This document shows, piece after piece, positions 35,652-38,588 of a stretch of 38,588 bases of DNA. The notes beneath the pieces are model-generated. The model worked only from the letters and a program-made list of their open reading frames with translations, was not told the DNA's origin and made no database searches. The first letter of the stretch is position 1, and the number at the start of each line of letters is the position of its first letter. This stretch comes from a virus: positions 1 to 38,588 of the IMG/VR virus record IMGVR_UViG_3300011114_000525; one strand, given 5' to 3'. The position numbers and the translations under genes were made by a program.

Positions 35652-38588
35652 AACTTGGCCGACAAATTCCTGCAATAAACTTATTTAACGAAACAAATAA
35701 ACCTGTTGTTACGCCCGCGCCCGCGGTGATGACACCACAGCAACTACAAAAACTTAGCGAAATCAAAACCCGTGCGGGATGGCTGTCGCCAAGCGAAGTA
35801 ACTTCTTTAGCCAAAGGTGATGCCACCACTCAGGCTATTGATGCTGTTGCAACAATGAAAGCAAAACAAATTGTTGACGGGCAAGGATCAGACCAACCTG
35901 AAGGAAATTGGGTTGAACGCAACGTATACGACAAACTGAAAGCAACAACACGCTACACGTTTGCGGGCTTAAACTTTGTTCCCGAATTTGTGCAAGGTGG
36001 TGTCGCACAAATGTTTGATGACAACACAGACGTTGACGGATGGATGATTTCCACAACGCTTGGTTCAATGTTGGCAAACCCAGAACTACAGGGCAAAGGA
36101 TTTTTTGCTGGCGACAAACTGATGGAAAAACAGGCTGAACGCGCGCGACGTTATCGTGGCACAGTAAACGGTTCGGCTTGGACTGTTGGCCGTGGTGCAG
36201 CAAACCTGGTGTTCAAACCTAAGTCTTTGCCATACAACATTATGTCCGGCGTGTTGGATGCGTTGGTAATGATCAAATCCGACCCTACAGGGCCGATTGT
36301 CAAAGGTTTCAAGTTGGCTACCGCTGGAGGTTTGACCGTTCGCGGCGCAGAAATAATTGGTACAAGCAAGGTTCCGCGGTTGTCTGTAGCAGCATTGAAA
36401 GCACTCCGAGAAGAACTTGCTTCAGGTGTTGGCTTAACTAAAGGTCTTGCCGAATACGGTTTAGACGGAACTTCTTACGATACTTTTTCTCGTACTAATC
36501 GCCGCTTTGTGACATTGATTGATCGTCTTGTTGGGGAGAAAAGTGCTGCTCGAATAGCAGAAGACATCTTTGACCACAAACTGCCCAACGAGGTCGTGAA
36601 CGCTTTGGCTGACGCAAACGACCCTGAAGTTGTGCGAGCCATTCTCGCTACTGGTTGGGGTATTTCTGATCAGGCGTTACCACAAGACATCCGCAACATC
36701 CAAAAAACGTTGTTGGGTTCACGCACCATTATGGGTACCGCTATTGGAGATATTGCCCACGAACGTATGCCGATGATTGATGGTATTCGCAAATCACGAT
36801 ATTTTACCGCCATGGCAAAGGGGCTAGTGGTTGTTCACGGAGACACAAACGACAACCGTAAGGCAGTCAAAACAATTATTTCATATTTGCGCACAGCCGG
36901 CGTTGCCCCAGAAACCGTTGACGAGATTGCGAACAAGGCTATGCGTTCGTTTGTTCCGTCTGGTTCTGATGCTGCCCGCAAGTCAACAATGGAAGTTTTT
37001 GAGGGAACCCTGAAAGCCGTAATGAAACAAGACGGCGTGACTGATGAAGTAATAAATGAACTGTTCACTAGGTCGCGAAGCGGCATAGAGAAAGCCCGCA
37101 TCTATTTGCAGAACAGGGCTGGACAGGCAACAGACAACGGATACCACACATGGTTGATGAATAAAGACCGCGGTTTCATTCCAGAAGAACAACTTGAATT
37201 AATGTTGTCCGAGTTGGGTTATAGAAATGGCGACCAGTTGGCGTTCACTTCACCAACCGAATTGGTGGAAATGTTGGATCGTGTGCAGGTGTTGCCTGAT
37301 TTGCGTGATGTTCGACGTATCACAAGAAACAAACTGTTCCGTGATGTTTTGGGTCAACAAGATATTGTCGGGAAAATACCGTTGGCAGCAAAACGCGGGA
37401 AAAGGCTAATCACCGTCATTACGGATCAAGCAGAATTTGATCGTTTGGGCAGAGAATTAACCCAGTTGCGTAAAACACCCAACAAAACAGAAGACATGTT
37501 CAACAAGATAGAAGAATTGCTATCTCAGCAAAACTCGCTAAAAGTTAAAGAACTAAAAAAGGTTATTACGCCAGAACAGCGTGGTGCCATAAACGCTATT
37601 GACTATGTGCAAAATCAGTTGTGGAAACCTTTGGCTTTGGCAACAGGGGGATATGTTGTCCGTAACTCGCTAGACGCACAGATACGTATGGCGTTCAGCG
37701 AATTGCCAAGTTTGATTACCCACCCGTTGCAATACATCGGTCTTGTTACCGGCACATCAAAAAAGATGAGCCTAAAATTTGAAAACCTTGCATCGCTTGG
37801 CACAACAGCAAGCCAAGAAACCATTAGCAAACTCGGCACCCAGATTGACGAACTAAGGGCGATCACAAATCGAACAGCAAAAGAGGAAGCGAAACTAGCC
37901 AAACTTGTAGCCAAACAAGACGAAATGTTGCTCACCAACGAAGGTTTATTGGATGAAGGTTTGCGAGATTTGGCTGATCAATTAGGTTTCGGCTTAGATA
38001 AACAGGGTCTTGGCGCGATGGACATTGACGACACCATGACCAAAACAGGTCACTTTGAGAACGTGTCTAGAGGCGACGCTGGTGGTGTCGCTCGCCACAC
38101 TGACGCTGTAGCACAAAACGGATATAGAACATTTAATGATCCTTTTCGTAGATTGGCTGCACAAACTTTTGTTGAATTTGGTGGTGTGTCACAAGCATCA
38201 CGCGATGCTGCGGCAAGTCGAATTGTCAACCTGATCAGAAGTAATCCAAAACTTCAAGAAGAAGTTTATGCGATGCACATGAAAGGTTTTCAAATAACAA
38301 ATGCCCGTACGGGATTGCGTAGTACTACGGGTGCTATTGATTTGGCTGCGTTGCCAGAAGACGAGATGGTTCAGGCTTTGTGGCAGTACGCACAGAGAAT
38401 TTCTGTTGAAAACGCACAAACATTTACCGGCGGAGTTTATGAAGTTCAGTTTATGTATTCGTTTAACCGTGTGCCAAAAACTATTGGCAGAAAAATTGTT
38501 TCAGCATTTGAAACAGAAGCAGGGACACTGGTTGACGCAGAAGGTGGAATGTTGCGTGTGGGGTCAATCGTACAAATTTCGGATAACG
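35648..38588 (+). CDS. Giant virion protein, N-terminal part (continues at 3-2312)
   Basis: The frame opens at GTG 35648 and is uninterrupted to the end of the window. Joined across the overlap (35648-38369 plus 1-2312) it encodes 1677 aa. The N-terminus is short and Pro-rich, then helical. Near residues 150-240 lies GAANLVFKPKSLPYNIMSGV, and residues 663-680 contain LATGGYVVRNSLDAQIRM, a motif of very large phage virion proteins. A coiled coil follows (about 720-765). No enzyme motif is certain. It may be ejected with the DNA or line the portal vertex. Confidence 0.85.
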   Translation, partial: MKLGRQIPAINLFNETNKPVVTPAPAVMTPQQLQKLSEIKTRAGWLSPSEVTSLAKGDATTQAIDAVATMKAKQIVDGQGSDQPEGNWVERNVYDKLKATTRYTFAGLNFVPEFVQGGVAQMFDDNTDVDGWMISTTLGSMLANPELQGKGFFAGDKLMEKQAERARRYRGTVNGSAWTVGRGAANLVFKPKSLPYNIMSGVLDALVMIKSDPTGPIVKGFKLATAGGLTVRGAEIIGTSKVPRLSVAALKALREELASGVGLTKGLAEYGLDGTSYDTFSRTNRRFVTLIDRLVGEKSAARIAEDIFDHKLPNEVVNALADANDPEVVRAILATGWGISDQALPQDIRNIQKTLLGSRTIMGTAIGDIAHERMPMIDGIRKSRYFTAMAKGLVVVHGDTNDNRKAVKTIISYLRTAGVAPETVDEIANKAMRSFVPSGSDAARKSTMEVFEGTLKAVMKQDGVTDEVINELFTRSRSGIEKARIYLQNRAGQATDNGYHTWLMNKDRGFIPEEQLELMLSELGYRNGDQLAFTSPTELVEMLDRVQVLPDLRDVRRITRNKLFRDVLGQQDIVGKIPLAAKRGKRLITVITDQAEFDRLGRELTQLRKTPNKTEDMFNKIEELLSQQNSLKVKELKKVITPEQRGAINAIDYVQNQLWKPLALATGGYVVRNSLDAQIRMAFSELPSLITHPLQYIGLVTGTSKKMSLKFENLASLGTTASQETISKLGTQIDELRAITNRTAKEEAKLAKLVAKQDEMLLTNEGLLDEGLRDLADQLGFGLDKQGLGAMDIDDTMTKTGHFENVSRGDAGGVARHTDAVAQNGYRTFNDPFRRLAAQTFVEFGGVSQASRDAAASRIVNLIRSNPKLQEEVYAMHMKGFQITNARTGLRSTTGAIDLAALPEDEMVQALWQYAQRISVENAQTFTGGVYEVQFMYSFNRVPKTIGRKIVSAFETEAGTLVDAEGGMLRVGSIVQISDN
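38370..38588. repeat. Right copy of the terminal redundancy
   Basis: It matches 1-219 except at C38415 (T at 46) and T38501 (C at 132). The copy lies within the coding frame of the giant virion protein and stops mid-gene. See the left copy for the meaning. Confidence 0.95.

Overview
The window is essentially one complete genome of a tailed double-stranded DNA phage, all genes on the + strand, assembled as a circle and cut open inside its largest gene. Bases 1-219 repeat at 38370-38588 with two mismatches, so the circular unit is about 38,369 bp. A WhiB-like regulator, actinophage-type holin, scaffold, small HTH and M15 endolysin genes, and TAnnnT-type -10 boxes point to an actinobacterial host. 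Moderate GC and the fibre gene types suggest an aquatic (for example freshwater) actinobacterium; the host species is inference. There is no integrase, repressor, DNA polymerase, primase, helicase, RNA polymerase, tRNA or CRISPR array that I can see, so it looks lytic and dependent on host replication.

Layout. 30.0-38.6 kb continuing through the join to 5.7 kb: a Lys-rich small protein, a strong terminator, a structured inverted repeat, a possible leaderless gene, an HTH small-terminase-like gene, TerL (itself with an N-terminal HTH), portal, a small protein, a 1677-aa giant virion protein split by the window ends, and three further proteins that may be ejected or internal virion components. 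5.7-7.4 kb: a strong promoter with a structured leader, scaffold, major capsid protein, and a rho-independent terminator. 7.4-11.2 kb: a decoration/tail protein, a nine-repeat Thr/Ser/Gly protein, two glycosyltransferases and two small proteins, which together look like a virion glycosylation module. 11.2-16.2 kb: two Lys-rich microproteins, an adaptor-like protein, a beta-propeller-like nozzle candidate and tail fibre/adhesin genes. No tape-measure, tube or sheath gene is visible, so a short-tailed (podovirus-like) particle is most likely. 16.2-18.8 kb: a secreted PA14 domain/Thr-rich/Pro-rich protein and the lysis cassette.

18.8-25.6 kb: regulatory and DNA-metabolism genes (HTH, metallophosphoesterase, several Cys-rich microproteins, YqaJ-type exonuclease, ERF/Rad52-like annealing protein, Hjc-like resolvase), a secreted lytic transglycosylase, WhiB, and small replication- or regulation-type genes. 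25.6-29.3 kb: two early-looking operons driven by twin promoters that share the string AATAATCCTTGACA and a TTGGGAGA leader. They encode an unidentified conserved phage protein, small membrane and zinc-finger proteins, ArdA antirestriction protein and a small beta-clamp-like protein. This part is very rich in CCGG compared with the rest. 29.25-30.04 kb is a 790-bp largely non-coding, hairpin-rich region with an abrupt strand-composition switch.

The best candidates for something new are the repeat-protein/glycosyltransferase module, the HTH fused to TerL beside a free paralogue, the PA14/mucin-like secreted protein, the minimal clamp with a nearby clamp-motif microprotein, and the twin-promoter early module with its GATCT repeat array.
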